In this document: positions 17,564-32,641 of the stretch, one piece after another
Position numbering within the stretch: the stretch's first letter is position 1
Layout: every line of letters starts with the position of its first letter
NCBI GenBank assembly: GCA_964653435.1
Contig: CAZZFA010000039.1
Location: 1 to 46,110, forward strand
Origin: CAZMVY01 sp964653435
GTDB lineage: Bacteria > Planctomycetota > Phycisphaerae > UBA1845 > PWPN01
DNA length: 46,110 nucleotides
Direction of reading: 5' to 3'
Program-made: the position numbers and the translations under genes
Notes under the pieces: generated by a model
Databases searched by the model: none
Told to the model about the DNA's origin: nothing
The model's input: only the letters and a program-made list of their open reading frames with translations

Positions 17564-18132
17564 CGGGTCGATCCAATGCCGCGAGCTTTGAACGTCTTGA
17601 AGACGGGCCTCGGCCGACAAAGATACCCGCCCCGGCGCGGCAGGCAAGCGTCCATTCGTCGCCGGCGGGCGTGCCGTGCACCGCTTGCCGCCGATCGCGG
17701 CGATGTCGGCGGCGATGCCGGCCGGACGCAGGCATACGCGTTCTTGCGCTCCGGCTGCAGCAGCCGGCAAGAACGCCGCGACCTCGCCAACGAGGGATCG
17801 CCCGCGCCCGGTGCGTGGCACGAGATCGAGCGCTGGCACGCCCGACGCCGCCGGGATGGAGCCGAAGCGGCATCGATGCCGCCGCAGTCCAGGAGCTGAC
17901 ACTCGTCCGAATGCGGCGCCCGAGCTTCCTCGATTCGAGACCCCGGCCCCGAAGCCCGGAAGGCGGCATCGAGCACGCTGCACTTCGGGGGCCACGTGGG
18001 GCACATGTCGGCGATGCGCGCTCGGTTGAGCCGCTCGCCAACGCTTCGCGGTCGGAACGCTTGACAAAGTCGCGGGCAACGTGGACAAAAGTGGGGCCCT
18101 GTGCGCGGCGGCGTGCTGAGCGAGGAAGACGC
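17564..18132. other. 570-bp gene-free divergent region with a long hairpin
   Basis: No ORF here gives a protein-like translation. A strong hairpin is present: CGTTCTTGC (17739-17747) pairs with GCAAGAACG (17767-17775), and inside it CGGCTG pairs with CAGCCG with a CAG loop and one 4-nt bulge. The region separates comF (-) from the FAH-family gene (+). It may carry promoters for both or an RNA. Confidence 0.45.
18061..18089 (+). promoter_or_regulatory. Possible promoter for the FAH-family gene
   Basis: A perfect -35 TTGACA (18061-18066) is followed after 17 nt by GACAAA, a poor -10. The start codon lies 44 nt further. Confidence 0.25.
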
Positions 18133-18927
18133 ATGAGGATCGTTCGTTTCGTGGACCCGGCCGGCAACGTGACCCTCGGCGAGCCCGTCGACGCCGGACT
18201 GGCCAGACGGCTGCGCGGCGAACTGTTCGGCAGGCTGGAGCCGACGAACGAGACCGTGACCATCGGCAGGATGCTGCCCCCCGTCGACCCGCCCAACCTC
18301 TTCGCCATCGGGCTGAACTACCGGGCGCACGCCGCGGAGGGCGGCTTCGCCATTCCCGCCGAGCCGCTCGTGTTCCTCAAGGCGACAACGAGCGTGATCG
18401 CCGCCGGCGAGCCGATCGTGTTGCCGAGATCGGCGCCCGACGAGGTCGACTACGAAGCCGAACTGGCCATCGTGATCGGCAAGACCTGCCGCAACGTCTC
18501 CGAGGCCGAGGCCCCTGGATACGCCCTCGGCTACACGTGCGCGAACGACGTCTCCGCGCGCGACTGCCAGATCCGGCGCGACAAGCAGTGGGCCCGTGCC
18601 AAGAGCTTCGACACGTTCTGCCCGCTCGGCCCGGTGCTCGTGACGGCGGATTCGATCAACCCGGACGACCGCCCGATCCGCTCGCTGCTCAACGGAAAGG
18701 TCATGCAGGACTCGAACACGAGCGACCTGATCTTCTCCACGGCCCGGCTCATCAGCTACCTGTCGCAGCAGTTCACGCTGCGGCCGGGAACCGTGATCCT
18801 GACGGGCACGCCCGGCGGCGTCGGCGTGGCGCGCAAGCCGCCGGTGTTCCTGCGGCCGGGCGACCGGATCGTCGTGCAGATCGACGGGATCGGCGAGCTG
18901 TCGAACCCGGTCACGGCACAGGAGTGA
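18133..18927 (+). CDS. Fumarylacetoacetate-hydrolase (FAH) family protein
   Basis: 264 residues. FAH-fold enzymes are metal-dependent C-C hydrolases or oxaloacetate decarboxylases/isomerases acting on 2-oxo acids. The family signatures are FAIGLNYRAHA, VDYEAELAIVIG with the metal-binding acidic residues, GYTCANDVSARD, and TILTG-type GTVILTGTPGGVG. The ATG at 18133 follows GAGGAAG at a good distance. It is followed 101 nt later by an oxidoreductase gene on the same strand, so both may belong to one catabolic pathway for a sugar acid or aromatic acid (inference only). The exact substrate is not readable. Confidence 0.9.
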   Translation: MRIVRFVDPAGNVTLGEPVDAGLARRLRGELFGRLEPTNETVTIGRMLPPVDPPNLFAIGLNYRAHAAEGGFAIPAEPLVFLKATTSVIAAGEPIVLPRSAPDEVDYEAELAIVIGKTCRNVSEAEAPGYALGYTCANDVSARDCQIRRDKQWARAKSFDTFCPLGPVLVTADSINPDDRPIRSLLNGKVMQDSNTSDLIFSTARLISYLSQQFTLRPGTVILTGTPGGVGVARKPPVFLRPGDRIVVQIDGIGELSNPVTAQE

Positions 18928-19028
18928 AACCGTGAGAACGCGCAAGGATGGAATCGACCGCTCATCCGAGGCGTTTCCGGCCGTTTCGCTTTCCGGCTCT
19001 CTGTCTTTCGTAAACCCTGGAGGTGGCT

Positions 19029-19946
19029 ATGTCTGACCCCATCAAGGCCGGGATCATCGGGTGCGACACGTCGCACGTCATCGCGTTTACCGAATGCTTC
19101 AACAACGAGAAGGCGAAGGATCACGTCCCCGGCGTGCGGATCGTCGCGGCGTATCCTTCGTTCAGCGAGGATATCGAATCGAGCAAGGGTCGTGTCAGGG
19201 AGTACACCGACAAGCTCCGCGAGAAGTACGGCGTGAAGATCACGGACAGCATCGCCGACCTCGTCCGGATGGTCGACGCGGTCCTGATCGAAAGCGTCGA
19301 CGGCCGGCGACACCTGAAGGAGCTGCAGGCCGTCGTGAAGGCCGCCGAGCCGGGCAGGCTGCCTCCGGTCTACGTCGACAAACCGTTCGCGGCAAGCCTT
19401 GCCGACGCAAAGGAAATGGTCCGCATCATCAGGGAGAACAAGCTCCCCTGCTTCAGTACCTCGTCGCTGCGGTACCTGCCCGGCATTCAGGCGTTCCTGC
19501 GCGACGCCTCGCACGGAAGGATCATGGGCTGCGACGCGTTCAGCCCCGCCACGCTCGAGTCGACCAACCCCGGCTTCTTCTGGTACGGCATCCACGGCGT
19601 CGAGATCCTCTACACGATCATGGGGACCGGCTGCAAGGACGTGCGCTGCACGAGCACGCAGGACGTGGATGTCGCCGTCGGCATCTGGGCCGACGGGCGC
19701 GTCGGCACGATGCAGGGCCGCCGCAAGCCGCCGCACGACTACGGCGCGATGGCCTATACCGAGAAGCGGGTGGTCTGCCTGATCGAGCCGCACACATACG
19801 TGCCGCTCGTCCGCGAGATCGCCGGGTTCTTCCAGAGCCGCAAGCCACCCGTGCCGATCGATGAGACGCTGGAAATCATGGCCTTCATCGACGCCGCGCT
19901 GACATCCGCAAAGGCCGGCGGGAAAGAGGTTCCGCTGAACCTGTAG
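19029..19946 (+). CDS. Gfo/Idh/MocA-family NAD(P)-dependent oxidoreductase
   Basis: 305 residues. The N-terminal Rossmann domain begins KAGIIGCDTSHVIAF, a variant with DTSH after the glycine turn. The catalytic Lys signature is VDKPFAASLADAKEM, and the C-terminal alpha/beta substrate domain contains GFFWYGIHGVEILYTIMG, where the His/Tyr pair is typical. Such enzymes oxidise or reduce sugars and sugar-like compounds. A strong GGAGG lies 5 nt before the ATG at 19029, so the GTG two codons earlier is unlikely to be used. It probably shares a transcript with the FAH gene. Confidence 0.9.
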   Translation: MSDPIKAGIIGCDTSHVIAFTECFNNEKAKDHVPGVRIVAAYPSFSEDIESSKGRVREYTDKLREKYGVKITDSIADLVRMVDAVLIESVDGRRHLKELQAVVKAAEPGRLPPVYVDKPFAASLADAKEMVRIIRENKLPCFSTSSLRYLPGIQAFLRDASHGRIMGCDAFSPATLESTNPGFFWYGIHGVEILYTIMGTGCKDVRCTSTQDVDVAVGIWADGRVGTMQGRRKPPHDYGAMAYTEKRVVCLIEPHTYVPLVREIAGFFQSRKPPVPIDETLEIMAFIDAALTSAKAGGKEVPLNL

Positions 19947-19965
19947 CGGCCGGCGCAACCGTCGC

Positions 19966-19971
19966 TATAAT
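19966..19971 (+). promoter_or_regulatory. Candidate -10 box ahead of small membrane ORF and secA
   Basis: A perfect TATAAT in the context CGCTATAATGATC, close to that before the PEBP gene (GTTATAATGATA). No convincing -35 was found. Confidence 0.25.
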
Positions 19972-19978
19972 GATCTGC

Positions 19979-20347
19979 ATGACCGGCGTTCGGACAACCC
20001 GCTTCGTGCGCACCGCCGATGCGACCTTGCCGACGGACCGCAGCCGAGCGCGCCGCTGTGTAATCGCCTCGGCGGCGATCGTCAGCTTCGCGGCCGTGCT
20101 GGTCCTCTGTGCCCACCGGTCTTCGTCTCCGGCGCGCGGGCACCCGCCGGCCCTGACGGCCTGCCACAACAGCGTGACCTGGACCGCCGTCCTTCCGGGC
20201 TCGCCGACAGGCCTGGCGCAGGCCTCCCGTCCGGCGCTGCACGGGGCGTTCTGGGTAGGCCTGCTGAGCCTCGCCTCGGGCGTGGCCGTCGTCCGTCTGG
20301 CGGCGTTCCTCCGGACGGTCCGAATCGGCAGCCGCTGCGGACACTGA
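19979..20347 (+). CDS. Small two-helix membrane protein, hypothetical
   Basis: 122 residues if started at 19979. A basic N-terminus precedes a membrane helix (about 29-46, CVIASAAIVSFAAVLVLCA). An extracytoplasmic loop with one Cys follows, then a second helix (about 91-108, GAFWVGLLSLASGVAVV) and a short basic tail. I recognise no family. It fits between the oxidoreductase and secA on the same strand, and its TM pattern is unlikely for a random GC-rich frame. Against it: no Shine-Dalgarno site, and the start codon sits only 8 nt after a TATAAT, which would make a nearly leaderless message. It could be an unannotated small gene or a chance ORF. Confidence 0.4.
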   Translation: MTGVRTTRFVRTADATLPTDRSRARRCVIASAAIVSFAAVLVLCAHRSSSPARGHPPALTACHNSVTWTAVLPGSPTGLAQASRPALHGAFWVGLLSLASGVAVVRLAAFLRTVRIGSRCGH

Positions 20348-20542
20348 CTGCCCTTTCCCCGACACCGCAACCGGAAAGTCCGTGACTCTGATTCTCCTTT
20401 ACCCCGGACGCAGGAACCGTAGACCAGCGAACGAGATCGTCGCGAATTGCCGCCTGCGGATCGCGGACCGGCAATCATCCCCGCACGCGGGTGGCCGAAC
20501 CGCGGTCCACAACCCGGAATCCGAAACCGGAAGGGTAGACCA

Positions 20543-25066
<4,524 letters not shown>

Positions 25067-25106
25067 GGCGGGGCCGGGGATCAGGAACCGGCGATCGCGG
25101 ACGGAG

Positions 25107-25448
25107 TCAGTCCCCCGCCGGCTCGATCCTGGCCGACATGCTGCCCCTGGAGCGCTTCAGCCGCCAGTCGGGGCCGTAGGCGTGGATCTGGTCGCGCTTC
25201 AGCTCAGCACGTTCCAGCGTCGTCGTGTCGACGATCACGCGGCCGGTCGTATCCACCTCCTTCGCCATCTGAAACGCCCGCTCCTTCGAATGGCCGAAGA
25301 GCTTCTGCAGCATCTCGATGACGTAGTCGTACGTGTGGTCGTCGTCGTCGAGCAGAATGACGTTGTACGGCGGCTGCGGCCTGGGCTTGACGTCGGCTGC
25401 GGCCGGCGCGGCTGTCGCAACGGTCGCGGGAGCTTCCGTCTGTGCCAT
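25107..25448 (-). CDS. clpS: ClpS adaptor for Clp protease
   Basis: 113 residues. After an Ala/Pro-rich, flexible N-terminal extension of about 25 residues comes the ClpS core: PPYNVILLDDDDHTYDYVIEM, KLFGHSKERAFQMAKEVDTTGR. The DDDxHT and downstream residues form the N-degron pocket. ClpS delivers N-end-rule substrates to ClpAP/ClpCP. The usual final segment is longer than normal, with a basic tail (KRSRGSMSARIE). The ATG at 25448 has GGGGAG upstream; a GTG nine nt earlier is less likely. It converges with secA with only 40 nt between stops. Confidence 0.92.
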   Translation of the reverse strand: MAQTEAPATVATAAPAAADVKPRPQPPYNVILLDDDDHTYDYVIEMLQKLFGHSKERAFQMAKEVDTTGRVIVDTTTLERAELKRDQIHAYGPDWRLKRSRGSMSARIEPAGD

Positions 25449-25478
25449 GGCAATCACTCCCCTGAAATCGTCCTGTGG

Positions 25479-25484
25479 ATTCTA
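25479..25484 (-). promoter_or_regulatory. Candidate -10 box for clpS
   Basis: TAGAAT on the minus strand, 31 nt before the clpS ATG. The -35 region is weak. The same hexamer precedes dnaJ, the GT2 gene and alaS. Confidence 0.25.
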
Positions 25485-25555
25485 ACGCGCTGCGCCGTAC
25501 GCCGCTACGTGCCTTGCGCCGGCATCCCCCGAAACGCTCGCGTCCCGCCGACATT

Positions 25556-26992
25556 TCAGGAACGGCCGCCATCGGCCGATCGTTTCGCGTAGCGCCATGC
25601 GCGGGAGTCTCGATTGAGGAAGTCGGAAAAGGCCGGCACGATGCGGCCTCGCTTCGCGTAGTAGTATTGAATCCCCCGCCAGCATGCGAGATTCGCGATC
25701 CAGGCGCGGCTCTTGATCGGCCAGACCTGCAACCGGCGGACGGCCGACCGCAGCGAGAAGAACTCGGCGAACGCGGCCATCTGGGCGTGGCGCAGCTCGT
25801 TGACGCTCATCCGCTTCGGCGCAAAGACGACGCTCGCGCCGTTGTAGCGGTCCCAGTTCGTGCAGGTGATGCGGCCCTCGCGTTTGTACTGCTCCCAGAT
25901 GCCGGTGCCCGGGTACGGTGTGAGGATCGGAAAGCACGCCATGCTCAGGTTCATCCGCTGCGCGAAGCGGCAGACGTGCATGCAATCGCGCCAGTCGTCG
26001 TGGTCGAAACCGAAGATGAACGCGCCCCAGAGACTGATACCCGCCGCCTGAATCTTGCGGATCCGCCACTCGTACGTCTCGCTCTTCACGTACTTCTTGC
26101 CGGCCTCGCTGAGCGTGTCCTGCTTGGGGCTTTCGAGGCCGAGGATCAAGCCGGCGCAGCCGCTGCGCTTCATGGCGGCGAGCAGCCTGTCGCTCCGCGA
26201 GATGAGAATATCGCACTGGCTCGCCCAGTTCACCCGGAGCGGTTCCAGGGCGGCGCACAGCTCCATCGCCCACTCGTGGTTCCCGGCGAAGTTGTCGTCG
26301 GCAAAGATGAAGCACCAGCTCCGGTATCGCTCCTTCGCCTCGCGGATCTCCTCGACGATGTCGCGGATCTCCCGCTGGCGGAACTTGCGCCCGAAGACGC
26401 CGGGCGTCGTACAGAACGTGCACGTGTGCGGGCAGCCGCGGGTCGTCTGGATGGGGTTGAAGATCAGATAGTCGCGCGGGTCGAGCAGGTCTTTGCGCGG
26501 CGTGGCGATCGGCGCGGAGGGATACTCCGCCCAATCGTACACCCGCTTCAGCGCGCCGCGCTGCCAGTCCGCAATCATGTGCGGCAGCGTGCTCTCCGCG
26601 TCGCCCTTCGCCACGGCGTCGCAGTGCGGCAAGGCATCCTCGGGCAGCGCGCTCGGGTGGATGCCGCCCATGATGACCGTGACGCCAAGGCGGCGATACT
26701 CGTCGGCGATGGCGTAGGCCCGGTTCGCCTGCGTCGTCATGGCCGTGATGCCGACGATATCAACGTCGGCCCTCGCGCGGTGCGGCCGCTCCATCGCGCA
26801 TTCGTCAACAATCTCGACTTCCCAGTCGCGCGGCATGACGGCCGCACAGATGCTCAGCCCCGTCGGGTGAAAGATCGCCTTGCGGGAAAACGTCATGTGC
26901 CGGATCAGTTCCGGCATCGTGACCGTCGAGAGCGCACAGTTCGGATTGATGAACCGGATCTTCCGATGTGTGCGTGGTTCAGCAGGCACCAT
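25556..26992 (-). CDS. B12-binding radical SAM protein
   Basis: 478 residues. The N-terminal cobalamin-binding-type Rossmann domain (about 10-145) contains IVGITAMTTQANRAYAIADE and VIMGGIHPSALPEDAL, as in BchE/hopanoid-methylase-like proteins. The radical SAM core has the cluster motif CPHTCTFC (C187, C191, C194), followed by SWCFIFADDNFAG, LILGLESP and GAFIFGFDHDDW. The family methylates or rearranges unactivated carbons in lipids and cofactors. Radical SAM hopanoid C-2/C-3 methylases and related enzymes have this layout, but the substrate is not readable. The ATG at 26992 has a G-rich site upstream. It is transcribed away from alaS's end with a repeat remnant between. Confidence 0.88.
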   Translation of the reverse strand: MVPAEPRTHRKIRFINPNCALSTVTMPELIRHMTFSRKAIFHPTGLSICAAVMPRDWEVEIVDECAMERPHRARADVDIVGITAMTTQANRAYAIADEYRRLGVTVIMGGIHPSALPEDALPHCDAVAKGDAESTLPHMIADWQRGALKRVYDWAEYPSAPIATPRKDLLDPRDYLIFNPIQTTRGCPHTCTFCTTPGVFGRKFRQREIRDIVEEIREAKERYRSWCFIFADDNFAGNHEWAMELCAALEPLRVNWASQCDILISRSDRLLAAMKRSGCAGLILGLESPKQDTLSEAGKKYVKSETYEWRIRKIQAAGISLWGAFIFGFDHDDWRDCMHVCRFAQRMNLSMACFPILTPYPGTGIWEQYKREGRITCTNWDRYNGASVVFAPKRMSVNELRHAQMAAFAEFFSLRSAVRRLQVWPIKSRAWIANLACWRGIQYYYAKRGRIVPAFSDFLNRDSRAWRYAKRSADGGRS

Positions 26993-27019
26993 GGTGAAAC
27001 CCCCGTTCGCGACGGAGAG

Positions 27020-27048
27020 AAGGTAGTCACCGAGTCGGACCGCGTCAA
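27020..27048 (-). promoter_or_regulatory. Possible promoter for the radical SAM gene
   Basis: On the minus strand, TTGACG (27043-27048) and TACCTT (27020-27025) are separated by exactly 17 nt. The start codon is 27 nt downstream. Confidence 0.35.
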
Positions 27049-27089
27049 CGCCATTTTACGCGAGCGCGGCAACGACCGGCGAGACGCAC

Positions 27090-27268
27090 CACGACCGTCA
27101 TCCGGAACGGAGCGCAGCGTAGGGAAGGATCCGGCGTCCGATGCGCGTGCCCACAGCGGAGCGCAGCGAGAGGAAGACGCCGGGCCGCCCGCGCCGCCGT
27201 TGCGATCGGACGGGCGAATACAAGAGGAAAGCCGGATTCTTCGCTGCGCTCAGAATGACGGGGCCGCG
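27090..27268 (+). repeat. Partial, diverged copies of the dispersed gene-end repeat
   Basis: Degenerate GTCATCCGGAACGGAGCGCAGCG sequence is followed by the better-preserved GCCGGATTCTTCGCTGCGCTCAGAATGAC block that matches the centre of copies A and B. It ends two nt before the alaS stop codon. Positions 26993-27089 contain only the promoter region of the radical SAM gene. Confidence 0.5.
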
Positions 27269-27269
27269 A

Positions 27270-30137
<2,868 letters not shown>

Positions 30138-30214
30138 GTTCCGTAACCCTGGTGAACCCGGCCTGGGCGGAGCCCGTGGGCCGACAGCCGTCGCGGCCCG
30201 CCCCGAGTCCGTTG

Positions 30215-30220
30215 ATTCTA
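30215..30220 (-). promoter_or_regulatory. Candidate -10 box for alaS
   Basis: TAGAAT (within TATAGAAT) on the minus strand in the 172-bp divergent gap, about 78 nt before the GTG. No good -35. Confidence 0.25.
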
Positions 30221-30309
30221 TAGCGAACCCGGCACGGATGCGAGAGGGCATCGGGCCGGCGAAAAGCCGAGGTGTTGGCGAATCAGGACGGCGGGCCTAA
30301 GCTACTCGC

Positions 30310-31485
30310 GTGGATCTGGACAGCCTGTTCGAGCATCGGACGGACGTGTGCGACACGGACCCCGACTGGGTCAACGCCCTGCCCGGCGGCGGCGGGGTTT
30401 ACGCGCTGACGGACGCGGAGGGCCGCCTCGTCCTGCTGGCAAGCAGCGAGAGCGTACGCCGCGCCGTCGGATACCGGCTCTCGCCCCCGCCGGAGGCATC
30501 GAAAAAACGCGCCGACCTGAAGGCCGTCGTCCGGCGCATCTACTGGCGGCGGACCTGCTCGCCCTTCGAGACGGCATTCGAGTTTCACCGGGTCGCGCGG
30601 GCCCTGATGCCGAAGACGTACCTCGAGGCGTGCGCGTTCGGGCCGGCCTGGCTCGTGCATGTGAACCTGTCAGACCGCCTGCCGCAGTTCGTACCGGTAA
30701 AGCTGCTGCCGGAGTCCGGCAACGCCCTCGGACCGTTCCCCACACGCGCGGCCGCGGAGCGATTCATCGAAACACTGCAGGACCTCTTCGACCTCTGCCG
30801 CTACTACCATATCCTGCAACAGGCGCCGCACGGGCAGGCGTGCGCGTACTTCGAGATGGGCAAGTGCCCCGCCCCCTGCGACGGAAGCATTCCGCTTGAA
30901 CGATACCGGGAGATGGTGGCGGAGGCCGAAGCCTTCGGCGCGGGCCTCTGGCGCGCGGAGCTGCCACGATGGGAACAGAGAATGCGGGAGCTGGCACAGC
31001 TCCGCCAGTTCGAGGAGGCCAATCGCCTCAAGCAGCGTCTTCAGCGGGCCGACTGGCTTCGCGGCGAGACCTGCCGCTTCGTCCGCCCGGTCGCGGAGTT
31101 CCGGTATCTCGTGCTCCAGCGCGGCGAGGGCACCACGCACGTGCGGCCGTTCTTCGTCCGCGCGGGCTGCATCGAACGCGGCACAAGCGTCGGCCGCAAG
31201 GACCTGCCGGCCGCCGCGGCCGCCTGGATTGAGACCATGCGAGCCGCCCCCCCCGACGACCCGCCGGTGGACACCCTGCTCCGAAGCGAATGGATCTGGC
31301 TCGTAAGTCACTACCTGTTCAAGGGAAACGACGCGCCGGGGCTTTTCCTCGGCCCGGACGAGTGGCCGCATGCCGATGACTGGCTGCCCCGCATAAACGA
31401 GAGAATCCTGCGGACCCGGCCGAAGCCCGGCCCGGATGTCGAGGCGGAAGCAAACCTTGCCGACCAGCCGACGCAACCCGGATAG
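30310..31485 (+). CDS. UvrC-like protein with Fe-S cysteines and degenerate GIY-YIG domain
   Basis: 391 residues, about the N-terminal half of UvrC. A GIY-YIG-like start is visible (G29-V30-Y31, then SVRR), but the second motif, normally YVGKA, reads VLLASS, so the nuclease Tyr and Gly are absent. Next comes the UvrC cluster: C163, C178, C186 and C190, in CAYFEMGKCPAPC. The 8- and 4-residue spacings equal those of the 4Fe-4S ligands in E. coli UvrC. A coiled UvrB/C-type segment (about 220-250, LAQLRQFEEANRLKQRL) follows. The RNase-H-like 5' nuclease and HhH domains are missing. It may bind DNA or regulate repair without cutting (inference). The GTG at 30310 is the first start and has a poor Shine-Dalgarno site. 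It overlaps the next gene by 50 nt. Confidence 0.75.
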   Translation: MDLDSLFEHRTDVCDTDPDWVNALPGGGGVYALTDAEGRLVLLASSESVRRAVGYRLSPPPEASKKRADLKAVVRRIYWRRTCSPFETAFEFHRVARALMPKTYLEACAFGPAWLVHVNLSDRLPQFVPVKLLPESGNALGPFPTRAAAERFIETLQDLFDLCRYYHILQQAPHGQACAYFEMGKCPAPCDGSIPLERYREMVAEAEAFGAGLWRAELPRWEQRMRELAQLRQFEEANRLKQRLQRADWLRGETCRFVRPVAEFRYLVLQRGEGTTHVRPFFVRAGCIERGTSVGRKDLPAAAAAWIETMRAAPPDDPPVDTLLRSEWIWLVSHYLFKGNDAPGLFLGPDEWPHADDWLPRINERILRTRPKPGPDVEAEANLADQPTQPG

Positions 31486-32641
31486 CGGGCCCATCCGCCT
31501 GCTCATGGTCATCACCGACCTCAAGGTCGGCGGCACGCCGCTCGATGTGCTCCGTCTGGCCACGTCGCTGCCCCGCGACCGCTTCCGTGTCCTCGTCGTA
31601 CCGCTGGCCGACGTCGGACCCGTCGGCGAACGTCTGCAGGCGGCGGGCATCCCGGTCGCCCCGTGCGACGCCCGCAGCGCCCGCGACGCCCGAGCGCTCC
31701 TTCGGCTGTATCGCACGATCCGGGCGTTCCGGCCGGACATCGTGCACGCCCTGCTCTTTCATGCCAACGTCGCCGCCCGGCTCGTCGCTCCGGCCGCGGG
31801 CGTCCCGGCCGATCGGATCGTGTGCAGCATCCTGACCGTCGAGCGCGAACGGCTCTGGCACCTCCGCGGCGAGACGCTCACGTGCCGACGCTGCCGATGC
31901 GTCGTCGGAAACTCGCTATCCGTGATCGATTACCTGCATCGCGTCGCACATGTGCCCCGCCGCCGCCTTCGTCTGATTCGCGGCGCCATCGACACCACGG
32001 CAATCGCCGCCGCACGACCGATCCCGCGGAGCGACCTTGGTGTTCCCGAAGGCGCCCCGCTCGTGCTCTGGGTGGGCCGCATGGACCCGGTGAAAGGCCT
32101 CGATGAACTCATCCAGGCGTGCGCCATGCTTCGAGAACGCCTGCCGATCCACGTCCTGCTCGCCGGCGAAGGAACGTACGAGTCCGCCGTGCGTCGGCGG
32201 ATCGCCGTGCTGGACGCCTCTTCGTTCGTGCATCGGCTGGGGCGGCGCGACGACGTCGCCGCACTTCTGGCGACGGCGGATCTCTTCGCGTTTCCCTCGC
32301 GTTCGGAGGGCCTGCCGACCGCGCTGATGGAAGCCATGGCGGCCGGCAAACCGATCGTCACGACGGATGCGCCGGGCTGCCGCGATCTCATCCGGCACGG
32401 GCAGACGGGCCTTACGGTGCCCGTGGGCGACGCCCGCGCGCTGGCCGACGCGATGGCAAGGCTTCTCGCCGACGCCGATCTGAGCCGCCGTCTGGGCGCA
32501 GCCGCCGCCGCGTGGGCCCAGGCGAATTGCGACTGGCCGGCGGCGCTGCGGCAGTGGATCGCGCTGTACGAGCAAGTCCACAGGAAGGGCCCCGCCCCCA
32601 CGGCGGGCTCCGACAGCCGCACGAGCAGGCTCGCTCACTGA
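31436..32641 (+). CDS. Glycosyltransferase, GT4 type (GT-B fold)
   Basis: 401 residues. The N-terminal domain has LLMVITDLKVGGTPLDVLRL. The C-terminal nucleotide-sugar domain has LVLWVGRMDPVKGLDELI, LLAGEG, the DVAALLATADLFAFPSRSEG block with the donor-binding Glu motif EGLPTALMEAMAAGKPIV, and TGLTVPVGD. It transfers a sugar from a nucleotide donor to a lipid or glycan acceptor in the cytoplasm; donor and acceptor are unknown. Its start lies 50 nt inside the UvrC-like gene. No later in-frame ATG preserves the first strand, so the overlap is probably real and couples translation. It overlaps the convergent CCA gene by 7 nt at the stop codons. Confidence 0.88.
   Translation: MSRRKQTLPTSRRNPDSGPIRLLMVITDLKVGGTPLDVLRLATSLPRDRFRVLVVPLADVGPVGERLQAAGIPVAPCDARSARDARALLRLYRTIRAFRPDIVHALLFHANVAARLVAPAAGVPADRIVCSILTVERERLWHLRGETLTCRRCRCVVGNSLSVIDYLHRVAHVPRRRLRLIRGAIDTTAIAAARPIPRSDLGVPEGAPLVLWVGRMDPVKGLDELIQACAMLRERLPIHVLLAGEGTYESAVRRRIAVLDASSFVHRLGRRDDVAALLATADLFAFPSRSEGLPTALMEAMAAGKPIVTTDAPGCRDLIRHGQTGLTVPVGDARALADAMARLLADADLSRRLGAAAAAWAQANCDWPAALRQWIALYEQVHRKGPAPTAGSDSRTSRLAH

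Noticed and set aside
18133..19946. Specific pathway assignment for the FAH and Gfo/Idh genes
   Set aside because: No diagnostic neighbour or substrate-specific motif is present, so naming a pathway would be speculation.
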